The notes beneath the pieces are model-generated. The model made no database searches and was not told the origin of the DNA. It was given only the letters and a program-made list of their open reading frames with translations. A stretch of 8,676 nucleotides of DNA from Nitrospira_G sp035457545 (GTDB lineage Bacteria; Nitrospirota; Nitrospiria; Nitrospirales; Nitrospiraceae): positions 1 through 8,676 of the forward strand of contig DATIBM010000016.1 in the NCBI GenBank assembly GCA_035457545.1. The letters run 5' to 3'. Positions 1 through 6,323 of this stretch are shown here, piece after piece (position 1 is the stretch's first letter; each line of letters starts with the position of its first letter). A program made the translations under genes and the position numbers.

Positions 1-1
1 C

Positions 2-178
2 CACAAAAACCGTATGACCACCACGATCGTGCAATTGGGCTCACGCGCCACCTTCATCGTCAACGAGCGGTCGCGTAATCTGGAAACGTTCGAGGGGGTC
101 GAGGAGTCCACGATCGATCTGTACAGCGCCGTCCGCAACGCTTATCTGCAAAAGCGCGCAAAGCTGGTTCGGGAATAA
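2..178 (+). CDS. mlaA: C-terminal end of an MlaA (VacJ)-family outer-membrane lipoprotein, partial
   Basis: An open frame enters from the left edge and stops at TAA 176-178, giving the last 58 residues of a protein. The tail reads STIDLYSAVRNAYLQKRAKL, which matches the conserved end of MlaA/VacJ proteins (a 'D-x-Y-x-x-x-R-x-x-Y-x-x-x-R' pattern), preceded by a V-N-E-R-S-R-N-L segment that resembles the family's 'VN-x-R-x-x-L' region. MlaA is the outer-membrane lipoprotein that passes mislocalised phospholipids from the outer leaflet to the periplasmic MlaC carrier. The lipobox and channel part lie outside the window, so the assignment rests only on this tail. The gene converges on kbl, with 133 bases between the two stops. 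Confidence 0.62.
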   Translation, partial: HKNRMTTTIVQLGSRATFIVNERSRNLETFEGVEESTIDLYSAVRNAYLQKRAKLVRE

Positions 179-186
179 GATACAAG

Positions 187-300
187 CGTCACTCGTCAAG
201 GGTCATTCGTCATTCGATGGAATGATCCCCTCATGCGGGCAGAGTAAGCAGCGGGTTAGACCGGTTGACGGAGGACGATTGACGAATGGCGATTGACGAG
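187..300. repeat. Inverted pair of heptamer arrays between convergent mlaA and kbl
   Basis: Four 7-base units of the form CGTCAnn/GGTCATT lie at 187-214 and five units of the form nnTGACG/nnGGACG lie at 264-298. The two arrays are roughly reverse complements: bases 192-216 pair with 276-300 at 21 of 25 positions, leaving a 59-base loop. The element fills the gap between two converging genes, so it could act as a bidirectional terminator, but there is no T-tract next to the stem. The 7-base period in both arms suggests a genome-wide repeat family rather than a chance hairpin. Confidence 0.65.
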
Positions 301-311
301 CGGGGGCGTCG

Positions 312-1514
312 TCAGGCGATCACGTCGAGTTCTCGCCCGACCTTGGCAAAGGCGTGCACCGCCCGTTCCAGTTGTTCTCTTGTATGGGCGGCGGACAGTT
401 GCACACGAATGCGGGCCTGGCCCTTCGGGACCACGGGATAGCTGAACCCCCCCACATAGATTCCTTCCTGCAGGAGCCGGTCCGCCATTTTCGTCGCCAA
501 CGCCGCGTCGCCCAGCATGATGGGCACAATCGGGTGGGTGCCGGGCAGGAGGCGAAACCCCAGTCGATTCATTTCCGTGCGGAAAAACAGGCTGTTCGCC
601 TGGAGGGCGGCTCGAAGCGTATCCCCCTGCGCCACCAGCTTCACGGCCTGGAGCGCCGCTGCGGCAATCACCGGCGGAAGGGAGTTGGAGAAGAGATAGG
701 GACGGGATCGTTGGCGAAGCAGTTCGATGATTTCCGCCCGTCCGGTTGTGAACCCGCCGGCCGCGCCGCCCAACGCTTTGCCTAGGGTGCTGGTGATCAG
801 ATCAATGCGGTCCGCGACCCCGAAGTGATCGGGCGTGCCCCGCCCTTGGCACCCCAACACCCCGGTGGCATGGCTGTCATCTACGACCACGGCGGCATCG
901 TACCGGTCGGCCAAGTCCGCGATGCGATCGAGCGGCGCCAGATCGCCGTCCATGGAAAACACCCCGTCGGTGGCGATCAACCGGAGGCGGCAGGACGCGG
1001 CGTCCTTCAGCGCCGTTTCCAACTCGCCCATGTCCGCGTGGGCATAGCGAAACCGTTTGGCTTTGCAGAGGCGAATCCCGTCGATCAGGCTGGCATGGTT
1101 GAGCGCGTCGCTGATAACCGCATCCTCTTCGCCCAACAATGTTTCGAACAGGCCGCCGTTGGCATCGAAGCACGAGCTGTAGAGGATCGTGTCCCCGGTC
1201 CCCAGAAAGGTGCTGATGGCCCGCTCAAGACGCTTATGCAGATCCTGCGTCCCGCAGATGAACCGCACGGAGGCCATGCCGTAGCCCTGCTGATCCAGCC
1301 CGTCCTTCGCGGCCTTGCGGATCTCCGGATGGTTAGCCAGCCCGAGATAGTTGTTGGCGCAGAAGTTCAGCGCGGCTCGTTGGCCTTGGCCATGGGCCAC
1401 CTGGATCTCGGCCGCCTGCGGACCGATCAGTTGCCGCTCGGTCTTGTACAGGCCGGCGCTTCGGATCTCGGCCAGTTGACGCTCGACCGCTTTCTTCAAC
1501 GATGTGTATGCCAT
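312..1514 (-). CDS. kbl: 2-amino-3-ketobutyrate CoA ligase (glycine C-acetyltransferase)
   Basis: The 400-residue product has the length of E. coli Kbl (398) and resembles it along its whole length, including a near-identical end (YPVVPKGQARIR followed by a QLSAAHT-like segment). It is a fold-type I PLP enzyme of the alpha-oxoamine synthase family that converts 2-amino-3-ketobutyrate plus CoA into glycine and acetyl-CoA. Visible active-site residues are H140 (ALNHASLIDG, stacks on the cofactor), D212 and H215 (VDDSHATG) and the Schiff-base lysine K246 (STLGKALGG). The ATG at 1514 has an AAGGA ribosome site at 1524-1528, nine bases upstream. It lies 101 bases downstream of tdh on the same strand, so the pair forms the threonine-to-glycine operon. 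The close relatives BioF, ALAS and SPT are less likely because the C-terminus is Kbl-like and tdh is adjacent. Confidence 0.96.
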   Translation of the reverse strand: MAYTSLKKAVERQLAEIRSAGLYKTERQLIGPQAAEIQVAHGQGQRAALNFCANNYLGLANHPEIRKAAKDGLDQQGYGMASVRFICGTQDLHKRLERAISTFLGTGDTILYSSCFDANGGLFETLLGEEDAVISDALNHASLIDGIRLCKAKRFRYAHADMGELETALKDAASCRLRLIATDGVFSMDGDLAPLDRIADLADRYDAAVVVDDSHATGVLGCQGRGTPDHFGVADRIDLITSTLGKALGGAAGGFTTGRAEIIELLRQRSRPYLFSNSLPPVIAAAALQAVKLVAQGDTLRAALQANSLFFRTEMNRLGFRLLPGTHPIVPIMLGDAALATKMADRLLQEGIYVGGFSYPVVPKGQARIRVQLSAAHTREQLERAVHAFAKVGRELDVIA

Positions 1515-1528
1515 GCCGCCAAGTCCTT

Positions 1529-1611
1529 AGTGCCGAGTGCTGGGTGCTGGGGAAGGAATGGTTGGCACTCCTTGATAGTGCTGAGCACTCAGCACTGAGC
1601 ACCCAGCACCT
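1529..1611. repeat. Inverted heptamer array in the tdh-kbl spacer
   Basis: Three 7-base units (AGTGCCG, AGTGCTG, GGTGCTG) at 1529-1549 are followed, after a 27-base gap, by AGTGCTG and four AGCACnn units at 1577-1611. Bases 1537-1548 are a perfect 12-base reverse complement of 1598-1609. Within the right array 1577-1584 pairs with 1589-1596 around a 4-base loop. The transcript of the operon would therefore fold strongly between tdh and kbl. It might attenuate or process the message, or it might simply be a mobile or slipped repeat. It has the same 7-base period as the element downstream of kbl but a different unit. Confidence 0.7.
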
Positions 1612-1615
1612 CGTT

Positions 1616-2650
1616 TCAAGGAAACAGCGCCACCTTCCCGCATTGGCCCGAGTTCAGGAGCGCAAAACCCTGCTCAAACTCCGCCAGCGGGAACGTATGG
1701 GTCACGACAGGGCGAACGTCGAGCCCGGCCTTGAACAACCCGGCAATGCGATACCAGGTCTCGAACAGCCGCCGTCCGGTCACCCCATACACGCGGATGC
1801 CTTTGAAGATGATCTCGTTCGGCAGGTCGAAGCAGATCGGGCCTTTGGGAATGCCGAACAGCGTCACGCGGCCTCCGTTCTTGACCGCCCGGAACGCCTG
1901 GTGCAGCGCGGTCGGGTCGCCCGACATCTCCAGCGATGCGTCCACCCCTTCCCCTTCCGTGATGTCTCGGATGGCCGACGCGATGGCCTCGGGCGTATCG
2001 GTCTTGACGTTCAAGGTGTGATCGACGCCGAGCTGCTTGGCCAAGCCCAGTCGATAGTCGCTCACGTCCGACGCGATGATTGTCGCGGCCCCTGCGGTTC
2101 GCGCGACGGCGGCGGCGAACAGGCCGGTGGGGCCGCAGCCGGTGATCAAGAGGGTCTGGCCCGTCACGTCTTCCGCCAAGGCCGCGTCCACGGCGTTGCC
2201 CAGCGGTTCCTGAATGCAGGCGAGCTGGGGGGGAATGTCCGGCGCCGTTTTCCAAAGCACGGTTTCCGGCAGGGCCACATATTCCGCGTAGGACCCGTCC
2301 AGATCGACGCCGAGAATGCGATAGTTCCGGCAGACGTGCGCCTGTCCGGTCCGGCATTGAAAGCAGCGCCCGCAGGTCAGGTGGGATTCGGCGGCAACGT
2401 ACTCGCCGAGGCTCACCAAGGTCACGGCCGATCCGACTTCCACGACCTCTCCGCACAGTTCATGGCCGACGGTGAGGGGCAGGTGGATGCGGCTTTCCGC
2501 CCAGGGGTCCCAATTGTAGATATGCGCGTCGGTCCCGCAGATCGACGTGGCCTTCACGCGCACGACCACGTCGTGAGGTCCGGGACGCGGGTCCGGCTGT
2601 TCGGTGAAGACCAATCCGGGGCCGGGAGCCAGCTTGCGTACGGCATGCAT
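1616..2650 (-). CDS. tdh: L-threonine 3-dehydrogenase, zinc-dependent MDR type
   Basis: The 344-residue product oxidises L-threonine with NAD+ to 2-amino-3-ketobutyrate, the substrate of Kbl encoded next. Counting from the ATG at 2650, catalytic-zinc ligands C38, H63 and E64, the active-site H90 and the structural-zinc cysteines C93, C96, C99 and C107 fall at the same numbers as in E. coli Tdh, which supports this start. A longer frame begins at a TTG at 2668, but it adds six residues and overlaps the likely -10 box. The Rossmann signature GCGPTG is at 171-176. The motifs CGTDAHIYNWD, LEMSGDP and FETWY are typical of Tdh rather than of sorbitol or alcohol dehydrogenases. No strong Shine-Dalgarno site precedes the start (a GGGA about ten bases upstream is the best), and the start lies only six bases after a GATAAT hexamer. 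It diverges from the TonB-domain gene across a 96-base gap. Confidence 0.95.
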   Translation of the reverse strand: MHAVRKLAPGPGLVFTEQPDPRPGPHDVVVRVKATSICGTDAHIYNWDPWAESRIHLPLTVGHELCGEVVEVGSAVTLVSLGEYVAAESHLTCGRCFQCRTGQAHVCRNYRILGVDLDGSYAEYVALPETVLWKTAPDIPPQLACIQEPLGNAVDAALAEDVTGQTLLITGCGPTGLFAAAVARTAGAATIIASDVSDYRLGLAKQLGVDHTLNVKTDTPEAIASAIRDITEGEGVDASLEMSGDPTALHQAFRAVKNGGRVTLFGIPKGPICFDLPNEIIFKGIRVYGVTGRRLFETWYRIAGLFKAGLDVRPVVTHTFPLAEFEQGFALLNSGQCGKVALFP

Positions 2651-2656
2651 GGCCGT

Positions 2657-2685
2657 ATTATCCCACAAGCCGGACCGGATGCGAA
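2657..2685 (-). promoter_or_regulatory. Candidate sigma70-type promoter of tdh-kbl
   Basis: On the minus strand TTCGCA (2680-2685) and GATAAT (2657-2662) are separated by 17 bases and match the consensus at 4/6 and 5/6 positions. The tdh ATG follows the -10 box by six bases, so transcription would begin at or next to the start codon. This is sequence resemblance only. Confidence 0.5.
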
Positions 2686-2711
2686 GAAAAGGCCGTTTGC
2701 GATCGCGGCGG

Positions 2712-2740
2712 TTGCATCACTTTTTCGGGAACGGTAGGAT
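2712..2740 (+). promoter_or_regulatory. Candidate promoter of the TonB-domain gene
   Basis: TTGCAT (2712-2717) and TAGGAT (2735-2740) are separated by 17 bases and match at 3/6 and 4/6 positions. The ATG follows six bases later. The AGGA inside the hexamer (2736-2739) could instead be a Shine-Dalgarno site seven bases before the start, so the two readings compete. The block GGTAGGATGC recurs before the gene at 5671. Confidence 0.35.
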
Positions 2741-2746
2741 GCAGCC

Positions 2747-3844
2747 ATGTCGCCCGCGGCGGATCAACAACGGTGTCCGGTTCTGACGCACGTCCTGCTC
2801 CTGCCCGCATTGCTGCTCTGTTCATCGGTGGCCCCGCTCAAAAGCGACGCGGCTGAAACCCAGGGCCCCGCCGTCAAACCTCCCGCTCCCAAGCCCTCCC
2901 TGAACGTGATCCTGGAGAATGCGCTGGAGACCGGCGTCGTGCAGTTCGGGGAGGAACTGCCGCTTACCGTGACGCTCGCCAACGGGCCGAAGAGCAACGC
3001 CTCGCTGGTCACCGTGGTCGAGAGCCTCGCGTTCGACAAGGCCATGGTGCCGATGGAGCAGACGGAGACCCCGGGTGAGTGGAAAGCGGCGATTACGATC
3101 CAACCGAAGCCGGTGGGGTATACGTCCGTGAGGCCGAAGGCCGTCCGCCTGCGGGTGACGGTGTCGCGCGTGCGGGACAATACGCTCAAGCGCATTCTTG
3201 CCCGCACCGTCTATCTGACCATGGTGCACGAGCCGGCCAAGCCGCAGGAGAAAGAGAGCGAAGACGAAGCCCTGGAGGCGCCCGCCAACGAGATGCCGCT
3301 CGACGAAGTGCAACCGGATGTGCCGCCGGTGGCCAATGTGCTGATTGCGGAGGAAGACCTCAGGCCCTTGCCGGAGACCAAACGGGAACGGCTGTACTGG
3401 AAGGAAATCACGCGTCTGATCAGCCGAAGTTGGAGCCACCGGATGCGGTTTGCAAGGGGGGTCAACGACGCGCGGGAAACGGTGCGGGTGCGGTTCCGCA
3501 TGCATGCCAACGGGAACGCGCAGCTCATCCAGCTCGAACGGAGTTCGGGCGTCCGCGAAGTCGATGAGGCGGGCCTGTTGGCGATCGTACAGGCCCATCC
3601 CTTCCCTCCGATTCCGGGTGAGATCAACGAGGACTATGTGGATGTCCACGTCCGCATGCGGACCGGAGCCAAGCCGGCTGCGGCGGTGCAACAGAACCAA
3701 CCTGCGCCGGCGGGAACGACCTCTTCGGTCACGGGTGCACCGGCGCCCGCGCCTGACCCAAAGGAGGACCAGAAGGCCGCAGCGACGACCGCGGTCGAAT
3801 CCACAGAGTCCAAGCCGGTGGCGCCGAAGCCGGCGACGAAGTGA
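2747..3844 (+). CDS. Secreted TonB C-terminal-domain protein
   Basis: The 365-residue protein begins with a likely signal peptide (hydrophobic core about residues 12-28, cleavage plausible near the A-A-E at 35-37). Next come a beta-rich segment (about 50-162), an acidic Pro/Glu linker (163-215), a TonB-like domain (about 217-305) and a 60-residue Ala/Pro/Lys tail. The domain call rests on YWKEITRLISRSW, a V-R-V-R-F-x-M-x-x-N-G strand turn and the A-H-P-F-P-P-I-P motif. TonB proteins carry inner-membrane proton-motive force to outer-membrane receptors, but they normally have an uncleaved N-terminal anchor and end with this domain. Here the anchor looks like a cleavable signal and a tail follows the domain, so a role in energy transduction is uncertain and a TolA-like or envelope-structural role is possible. 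C25 is not in a good lipobox. The ATG at 2747 follows TAGGAT by six bases. Confidence 0.82.
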   Translation: MSPAADQQRCPVLTHVLLLPALLLCSSVAPLKSDAAETQGPAVKPPAPKPSLNVILENALETGVVQFGEELPLTVTLANGPKSNASLVTVVESLAFDKAMVPMEQTETPGEWKAAITIQPKPVGYTSVRPKAVRLRVTVSRVRDNTLKRILARTVYLTMVHEPAKPQEKESEDEALEAPANEMPLDEVQPDVPPVANVLIAEEDLRPLPETKRERLYWKEITRLISRSWSHRMRFARGVNDARETVRVRFRMHANGNAQLIQLERSSGVREVDEAGLLAIVQAHPFPPIPGEINEDYVDVHVRMRTGAKPAAAVQQNQPAPAGTTSSVTGAPAPAPDPKEDQKAAATTAVESTESKPVAPKPATK

Positions 3845-3888
3845 CCAAACCGTCCGACTACTGTTCACAACCAAGATGAGGTGAAGCG

Positions 3889-4503
3889 ATGCGGAGCGCC
3901 GTGATGCGAAGCGTGTGGGCGACCGGCCTGTTGGCATGCGCCATGATGGTCGGCGGGGTGGCGTGGGGCGAGATGGCCCGGTACGACGTGGACCTGGACC
4001 ACTCCATCATCGAGTTCCAAGTCAAGCACATGGTGATCTCGAAGACGACCGGACGGTTCATGGATTACAGCGGGTTCGTCGAGATGGACCCCGAGGCGGG
4101 GCAATTCAAGACCATCGAAGCCACGATCAAGGCCGCGTCGCTGAACACCCACCACGAAAAGCGCGACACGCATCTCCGGAGCCCGGACTTTTTCGACGTG
4201 GAGAAGTATCCCTCGATCACCTTCAAACTCAAGCAGGTCAAGGAAACGGGCGGCGAGTATACCGCCGTCGGTGACCTGACGATGCGCGGGATCACCAAGG
4301 AAATCACGTTGGTCGGCGCCTTCAACGGAGTGACCAAAGACCCGTGGGGCAACACCCGCGCAGGGTTTACCGGAAAAGGGAAGCTGAACCGGAAGGACTT
4401 CGGCATGAACTGGAACAAGACCTTGGATAGCGGCGGGTTGATCGTCGGCGACGACGTCGATATCCGGTTGGAGGTTGAGGTTATCAAGGCGAAGGGCGGT
4501 TGA
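3889..4503 (+). CDS. YceI-family periplasmic protein
   Basis: The 204-residue product has a signal peptide (hydrophobic about 10-27, ending VAWG-E) and one YceI lipocalin-like beta-barrel domain. Family landmarks are D-x-x-H-S-x-I-x-F-x-V-K-H-M (35-48), a S-L-N-T-x-x-x-x-R-D-x-H-L-R-S-P-x-F-F-D stretch (84-103), Y-P-x-I-T-F-K (107-113), G-D-L-T-M-R-G-I-T-K (128-137) and the R-x-G-F-x-G-x-G-x-L-N-R-K-D-F-G run (157-172). YceI-type proteins bind long isoprenoid or polyisoprenoid chains in the periplasm; the true ligand here is unknown. A good ribosome site, GAGG at 3878-3881, lies seven bases before the ATG at 3889. A later in-frame ATG at 3904 has no such site at the right distance. It follows the TonB-domain gene by 44 bases on the same strand and probably shares its transcript. 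Confidence 0.93.
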   Translation: MRSAVMRSVWATGLLACAMMVGGVAWGEMARYDVDLDHSIIEFQVKHMVISKTTGRFMDYSGFVEMDPEAGQFKTIEATIKAASLNTHHEKRDTHLRSPDFFDVEKYPSITFKLKQVKETGGEYTAVGDLTMRGITKEITLVGAFNGVTKDPWGNTRAGFTGKGKLNRKDFGMNWNKTLDSGGLIVGDDVDIRLEVEVIKAKGG

Positions 4504-4523
4504 TCGGCCTTCTGATCTTCGGC

Positions 4524-4567
4524 GGCCGGGCGCTGAAGCGTCACGAGGCGACGCCTCCTGCCCGGCC
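4524..4567 (+). repeat. Nested GC-rich inverted repeat after the YceI gene
   Basis: GGCCGGGC (4524-4531) is perfectly complementary to GCCCGGCC (4560-4567). Inside the loop GAGGC (4545-4549) pairs with GCCTC (4553-4557). It begins 20 bases after the YceI stop and could mark the end of that transcription unit, but there is no T-run after it, so it is not a classical terminator. Confidence 0.4.
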
Positions 4568-4610
4568 ACGCGGCAAGTTCCTCCCCTGATCCCTCTTCAG
4601 GCATCGCGTC

Positions 4611-5612
4611 ATGCAAGCCATGATATTGCACAGGCCGGCGGATATCCGGTCGTCGCCGTTGACCTTCGAGGAGGTCCCGGTCCCAGTGCCCGGTCCCGAT
4701 GAGATCCTGGTCCGGGTGTCGGTCTGCGGCATTTGCCGAACGGATCTGCATGTCATCGAGGCGGAGTTGCCTCCCCAAAAATCCCCCGTGATCCCCGGGC
4801 ACCAGATCGTCGGGTCGGTGGAGGCGGTCGGAACCAACGTGCGGTCGTTCCGTTCGGGCGACCGTGTGGGAATCGCCTGGCTCAGGCGCACCTGCGGGAC
4901 TTGTGATTTCTGCCGCACGGGCCGCGAGAACCTGTGCCCCTCCGCCCGGTTCACGGGCTATCACGAGGACGGCGGGTTTGCGACGGCGGCTGTCGTGCCG
5001 GCCTCCTTCGCCTATCCGATCCCTGCGACCTTTGCCGACGAAGAGGCCGCGCCGCTCCTCTGCGCGGGGATCATCGGGTTCCGCGCGCTGCGCTTGAGCG
5101 GCATCCAGCCGGGACAGCGGCTTGGCCTCTATGGATTCGGGGCCGCGGCGCATCTGGCCATCCAAGTGGCCCGGCATTGGGGCTGCGAAGTCTATGTCTG
5201 TTCGCTCAAGGCGGAGCACCAGGCAATGGCCCTGGAGATGGGGGCGAGATGGGCGGGGGAGGCCGCGGCCACGCCGCCCAAGAAACTCCATGCCTCGATC
5301 ATCTTTGCGCCGGCGGGCGAGCTGGTGCCGCCGGCCTTGCGCGCGTTGGAGCAGGGCGGCACGCTCGCCCTGGCCGGGATTCATATGAGCCCGATCCCTT
5401 CGCTCGATTACGACACGGAGGTGTTCGGGGAACGGGTCATTCGGAGCGTGACGGCCAACACCAAGCAGGACGGGGTGGATTTTCTCCGCGTCGCGGCCGA
5501 GATTCCCATCCGACCCCGCACCACCAGCTTTCGACTCGACGAAGCCAACCGGGCGCTCCAATCCCTCAAGGCTGGCACGATCAACGGCTCCGGCGTCCTC
5601 GTGATGACGTGA
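4611..5612 (+). CDS. Zinc-dependent alcohol dehydrogenase-family oxidoreductase (MDR)
   Basis: The 333-residue product is a medium-chain dehydrogenase. The GroES-like half holds catalytic-zinc candidates C42 (GICRTDLHV), H64 (PGHQ) and C151 (LLCAG), and the four structural-zinc cysteines C95, C98, C101 and C109 (T-C-G-x-C-x-x-C-x-x-G-x-x-N-L-C). The nucleotide-binding half has Y-G-F-G-A-A-A-H-L-A at 174-183. The usual G-H-E next to the zinc site is G-H-Q, which fits the branch of the ADH superfamily defined as 'zinc-binding alcohol dehydrogenase family protein' better than classical Adh or Tdh. Substrate and NAD/NADP choice cannot be read from the sequence. The start has only a weak AGG upstream; an ATG at 4620 is an alternative. 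It is unlikely to duplicate tdh, because the Tdh-specific HIYNWD segment is missing. It lies 107 bases after the YceI gene. Confidence 0.9.
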   Translation: MQAMILHRPADIRSSPLTFEEVPVPVPGPDEILVRVSVCGICRTDLHVIEAELPPQKSPVIPGHQIVGSVEAVGTNVRSFRSGDRVGIAWLRRTCGTCDFCRTGRENLCPSARFTGYHEDGGFATAAVVPASFAYPIPATFADEEAAPLLCAGIIGFRALRLSGIQPGQRLGLYGFGAAAHLAIQVARHWGCEVYVCSLKAEHQAMALEMGARWAGEAAATPPKKLHASIIFAPAGELVPPALRALEQGGTLALAGIHMSPIPSLDYDTEVFGERVIRSVTANTKQDGVDFLRVAAEIPIRPRTTSFRLDEANRALQSLKAGTINGSGVLVMT

Positions 5613-5659
5613 ACGAAGGGCTCTCGGGCGGCGCCGAGCGGGCACGGGCGCGGCTATGG

Positions 5660-5670
5660 TAGGATGCGGC
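5660..5670 (+). promoter_or_regulatory. Start-deciding TAGGAT block before the gene at 5671
   Basis: TAGGAT (5660-5665) lies five bases before the ATG at 5671. It can be read as a ribosome site (AGGA, six bases from the start) or as a -10 hexamer of a leaderless transcript; no convincing -35 is seen 17 bases upstream. Either reading favours the ATG at 5671 over the in-frame ATG at 5656. The surrounding GGTAGGATGC also precedes the TonB-domain gene. Confidence 0.45.
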
Positions 5671-6294
5671 ATGCGCGGACGCAGGACACTGAGCCACATG
5701 GTTGCCGGCCTGCTGGCCCTGTGCTGGTGGATGGCCGAGCCGGCCTGGGCGCTGGAATTCACCGCCGACCAGATCGTCAAGAGCAACGGCCGCACGAGAA
5801 AGACGGTGATGTATTATCGCGACAACATGTGGCGGCTTGAGCACCATGACCTGGGGCCCGTCAACGTCACGATCGTGCGCAAGGACAAGCAGCTCATGTG
5901 GCTGTTGCTGTCGCGCATGAAGCATTTCAAGACCGTGCCGTACGATCCGGCCATGGCGCCCAAGATCGCGGAGAAACTGGAGGGCGAAACGGGCCGGGAG
6001 GAGATCGGGACGGAGGTGTTCGACGGACACCCGACCATCCTCTACGAGGTGACGACGCAGACGGCCGAAGGCACGGAACAGTATTACCAATGGCTGGCCA
6101 CGGACCTGCGGTTTCCCGTGAAGCTGGCCAAAAAGGACGCCAGTTGGATCGTCGAGTATCGGCACTTGAAAATGCGGGCGGTCTCGGATTATTTGTTTCA
6201 ACTGCCGGTGAATTTTCAGCCGTTGGAATCCTACGATCAGCCACCAGCGGAATCTCAACCGGAACAGCAATCCGAATCCGAGCCGAGGATGTAA
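5671..6294 (+). CDS. Secreted protein, possibly LolA/DUF4412-like
   Basis: The 207-residue product has a clear Sec signal peptide (MRGRR n-region, hydrophobic 10-24, cleavage at A-W-A|L-E after residue 27). The mature part (28-185) is a run of beta strands with the pattern A-D-Q-I-x-K-S-N-G...M-Y-Y-R-D-N-x-W-R-L-E and a later K-H-F-K-T-V-P-Y-D-P and W-L-A-T-D-L-R-F-P-V-K. This resembles the DUF4412 or outer-membrane lipoprotein-sorting (LolA-like) fold found in many secreted proteins of unknown role. A Q/E/S-rich low-complexity tail (190-207) ends the protein. There is no lipobox. The SUMF1-domain gene starts 29 bases after its stop, so the two are probably co-transcribed. The family assignment is by overall look, not by a catalytic motif. 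Confidence 0.75.
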   Translation: MRGRRTLSHMVAGLLALCWWMAEPAWALEFTADQIVKSNGRTRKTVMYYRDNMWRLEHHDLGPVNVTIVRKDKQLMWLLLSRMKHFKTVPYDPAMAPKIAEKLEGETGREEIGTEVFDGHPTILYEVTTQTAEGTEQYYQWLATDLRFPVKLAKKDASWIVEYRHLKMRAVSDYLFQLPVNFQPLESYDQPPAESQPEQQSESEPRM

Positions 6295-6323
6295 CCGAGT
6301 TAACAGGAGAGGGCGCAGGGGCC

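Noticed and set aside
825..1598. Long + strand open frame (257 codons) across kbl
   Set aside because: It is antisense to kbl, which has full-length family similarity and active-site residues; the frame is a product of high-GC codon use.
1502..2737. 411-codon + strand open frame over tdh
   Set aside because: It lies opposite tdh, whose zinc ligands align number for number with E. coli Tdh; the + strand translation has no recognisable domain and Arg/Gly-rich shadow composition.
5620..5640. CTCGG/CCGAG stem after the alcohol-dehydrogenase gene as a terminator
   Set aside because: Only five base pairs, no T-run after it.
4065..5795. 576-codon minus-strand open frame across the YceI and alcohol-dehydrogenase genes
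   Set aside because: It covers two well-supported + strand genes and shows only shadow-type composition.
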